Shown: one piece after another, positions 62,323-64,000 of the stretch
How positions within the stretch are numbered: the stretch's first letter is position 1
How the letters are laid out: every line of letters begins with the position of its first letter
Source: DATKJY01 sp964540105
Lineage (GTDB): Bacteria; Zixibacteria; MSB-5A5; GN15; FEB-12
NCBI GenBank assembly: GCA_964540105.1
Contig: CAZILL010000002.1
Location: 1,054,001 to 1,118,000 of the forward strand
Direction: 5' to 3'
Length of the DNA: 64,000 nt
Notes under the pieces: model-generated
Databases searched by the model: none
Told to the model about the DNA's origin: nothing
The model's input: only the letters and a program-made list of their open reading frames with translations
Position numbers and translations under genes: made by a program

Positions 62323-62649
62323 TCAGGAGCAGCTGCAGCCTCCACAGGAATCCCCCTTCTTCTTACCAACAGAGACGAGATATCCGCCCTTTCCTATTTC
62401 GCGGGCGACGAAGTCCAGATTGATGTCCCCATAGTCATCAAGAAACTCCCGCAATCCGGGATCGATATATGCCGAAATGCCGTTTGACTCGAGTTTTTCC
62501 AAACCATCCACTGACTCATCCAGAGCCAAGCCCAACGAGGGCCCGCTTCAGCCAGCTCCCTGGAAGTAGATTACAAGGTGCCCTTTAGCTTTACCGGCAT
62601 CGAATACCTTCCTCAGTTCCATGCTCGCGGAATCAGTAACTGTCAGCAT
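62323..62649 (-). CDS. HesB/IscA-like selenoprotein with in-frame TGA for selenocysteine
   Basis: A 108-residue A-type iron-sulfur/HesB-like protein if the TGA at 62548-62550 is read as selenocysteine. ATG 62649 has AAAGGA upstream. Residues 1-33 (MLTVTDSASMELRKVF ... VIYFQGAG) and 35-108 (SGPSLGLALDE, NGISAYIDPGLREFLDD, INLDFV) join in one frame as one family member. The TGA is codon 34 in GAG-U-SGPSLGLALDE, exactly where the family has its first cluster-ligating Cys (C-S-G). The C-terminus SCGGCSCS keeps Cys102/105/107. A SECIS-like hairpin lies downstream. HesB-like selenoproteins are a described bacterial family. The selenocysteine machinery is not in this window. Alternatives are a nonsense mutation or sequencing error, made less likely by the exact Cys position and the intact downstream frame. 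Confidence 0.82.
62511..62529 (-). promoter_or_regulatory. Candidate bacterial SECIS element
   Basis: Bases +19 to +37 after the TGA fold as a 7-bp stem, UUGGCUC with GAGUCAG (two G-U pairs), closing a five-base loop UGGAU. The loop begins 26 bases after the codon and has G in its second position, matching the published bacterial SECIS rules for spacing and loop G. A competing hairpin with loop UCGUU lies nearer the codon and fits those rules less well. Confidence 0.6.
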
Positions 62650-62798
62650 CTCTTTCCTTTCCCAAATTCTACAGTAATATGATGCAAGAAACACGGAAAC
62701 AGCCAGAAAAGTTGCTGCCGATCGAAGATTTGTTTGCAGCTCCTCCGAGTCCTCGCGAAGACCAGGCCGACGTGAGCATGGAGGGGATCAGACAGATC

Positions 62799-64000
62799 CT
62801 AAGGTATCTTGTGAGTGTCCTGCATCCTATCGAGCTCTCGTAGCAGCTTTCCCGCTGACTCGTTGGAAGGGTCAAGTCGGAGCGCTTCACCGGCCGACTT
62901 CCTGGCATCGCTGAATCGATGTTGTTCGAAGTACGCGATCGCAAGCAGGGCGTGTACCGGTGCGCTGAGAGGATTGACCTTCAGCGCTCTCTCGAGCCAG
63001 GCCGCACCGGTTGCCAGATCGCCGTTTCCAATGTGCATGGCGCCAAGATTGTAGTACGCATCGATAGTCTGTGGCTCCAGATTGATTGCTTTCGCGTACG
63101 CCTTCGCGGCATCGTCGAACAGTCGAATTCGTGAATAAACGATGCCGAGATTCGCATACGGCGGAGCGAAGGTCGAATCGCTTGCGACAGCTTCCTTGTA
63201 GTACCCCGCCGCGCGGTCAAGTTCCCCTTGGTCGAGATAGACATTTCCAAACATAAAGTTGTTTTCCGCTGCGGTGCGCGCGGGATCAAGGCCAAGGCGA
63301 TCGTAATTGCAGAGAGCCGTGAGACCGGCAAGCGCTACGCCCACTGCTGCCAAGGCACGTCTGTCTCTTCGACGGATCGCTTCAGAGACTCTCTGGACTC
63401 CATACAGGGCGAATAGAATCAGGAATGGGATAATCGGTTGACGGTACCGCGCGCAAACAAAGAACAGCAGAAACGAGGCTATGTATGATCCGATGAACAG
63501 ATAGAACAGCAGAAATCTCCGCCACATCCGCAGCCCAAACGCCATCCCGATCAGGGCAAGCGGGGCCAGCACGCCATGCGGAAACTTGATAGAATCCGCG
63601 AACATGAGCGGCTTCATGACTGGCGAGAACTGACGCACAACATACATGTCTTCGTTGTTTGGAATCTCATATCCGGTGAAGAATAATCGGAGTTTCTTAG
63701 CAGCCAAACCCAAGAAATGACCCGGATTGGCTCTTATTTCGTCCCAGCCCTGGCCGTACCAAAAGTCGGAAATTTCGGATCGCTTGAGCGGTCTCCCCAT
63801 CCTCGTCTCCGCAACTGTGATCGCGTCGCGGTAGCCTCCGTCCCAGGTGTAATCGAGCCCTGGCACCGTCGCCGACCAACCCGTGGCAAGACGATTGTTC
63901 CCGAGAAAGAAATTGAATCCCCCCTGCCAGGCGACCGGCACAAACTCACCTGACGCGACAAAGTTCCGGATCGTCACCGGCGCGACTGCCACTGCCATGG
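62799..64000 (-). CDS. Membrane protein with C-terminal TPR repeats (partial, 5' end outside window)
   Basis: At least 399 residues, open to the right edge, so the N-terminus is missing. The visible part begins with an extracytoplasmic loop (GGFNFFLGNNRLATGW), continues with transmembrane helices (~150-225, for example LLFYLFIGSYIASFLLFFVCARYRQ region) and ends in about four TPR units (NFMFGNVYLDQGELDRAAGYY, PPYANLGIVYSRIRLFDDAA, AYYNLGAMHIGNGDLATGA, VHALLAIAYFEQHRFSDA). This layout resembles GT39/ArnT-like or TMTC-type glycosyltransferases with TPR tails, but the catalytic N-terminal loop is not in the window. It lies ~150 bases upstream of the HesB-like gene on the same strand. Confidence 0.8.
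   Translation of the reverse strand, partial: MAVAVAPVTIRNFVASGEFVPVAWQGGFNFFLGNNRLATGWSATVPGLDYTWDGGYRDAITVAETRMGRPLKRSEISDFWYGQGWDEIRANPGHFLGLAAKKLRLFFTGYEIPNNEDMYVVRQFSPVMKPLMFADSIKFPHGVLAPLALIGMAFGLRMWRRFLLFYLFIGSYIASFLLFFVCARYRQPIIPFLILFALYGVQRVSEAIRRRDRRALAAVGVALAGLTALCNYDRLGLDPARTAAENNFMFGNVYLDQGELDRAAGYYKEAVASDSTFAPPYANLGIVYSRIRLFDDAAKAYAKAINLEPQTIDAYYNLGAMHIGNGDLATGAAWLERALKVNPLSAPVHALLAIAYFEQHRFSDARKSAGEALRLDPSNESAGKLLRELDRMQDTHKIP

Noticed and set aside
62323..62535. Separate 70-residue protein starting at TTG 62535
   Set aside because: It lacks the N-terminal third of the HesB-like fold, which is present in the same frame upstream of a single TGA at the conserved Cys codon; a selenocysteine reading explains both halves.
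62669..62944. 91-codon minus-strand frame overlapping the TPR gene end and the following gap
   Set aside because: Mostly overlaps the TPR coding region in another frame; no ribosome site or recognisable features.

Overview
The window looks like a chromosomal segment of a Gram-negative, Zixibacteria-like bacterium of the FCB group. This assignment is an inference. It rests on short Cys-rich dockerin-like tails carrying repeated DISD and IDYL motifs (genes at 13393-17112 and 60025-61917), on several secreted proteins ending in an NFPNPFN-type sorting domain, on a PorV/PorQ-family barrel and on a TonB-dependent receptor. No insertion sequence, prophage, integrase or CRISPR array was seen. Several promoters have ordinary TTGACA/TATAAT-like hexamers.

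Left part (1-17.8 kb). A pair of secreted M16 peptidases forms an operon; the HxxEH site sits in one subunit and the Arg/Tyr pair in the other. Next come glycogen phosphorylase, a divergent phosphofructokinase with a Gly/Lys signature, a LOG-family protein, an NfsA-like nitroreductase, a large secreted zinc metalloprotease behind a promoter with an embedded palindrome, a protein-isoaspartate methyltransferase, a secreted subtilase with a dockerin-like tail and an EVE-domain protein.

Middle (17.8-42 kb). A minus-strand operon of three secreted proteins (subtilase with FG-GAP repeats, beta-propeller, parallel beta-helix) has overlapping stop/start codons, and every product carries the same C-terminal sorting domain. 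It diverges from metH-metF. A propeller-amidohydrolase fusion follows, then a cell-envelope trio: TonB receptor, large secreted protein, PorV-like barrel. The trio is preceded by a possible 19-codon leader ORF.

Right part (42-62 kb). A nucleotide-sugar epimerase, a sensor kinase and an NtrC-type sigma-54 activator precede a ten-gene, 15.5-kb unit for an exported polysaccharide: UDP-glucose dehydrogenase, three glycosyltransferases, an ABC exporter, two APH-fold kinases, an alginate-export-like barrel and two six-repeat surface proteins. Between activator and operon lie a perfect 32-bp palindrome and, about 100 bp further on, a correctly spaced -24/-12 sigma-54 promoter. Together they look like an enhancer-controlled switch for the whole operon, which ends at a hairpin near 61.95 kb.

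Right edge. There is a tRNA-His gene whose sequence lacks the usual encoded G-1 and C73. Next to it is a gene that ordinary ORF calling would truncate: a HesB/IscA-like protein in which the conserved cluster-binding Cys codon is an in-frame TGA, with a bacterial SECIS-like hairpin just downstream (predicted selenoprotein). A partial membrane-TPR protein runs off the window end. The two observations most worth follow-up are this predicted selenoprotein and the sigma-54/palindrome circuit driving the polysaccharide operon.
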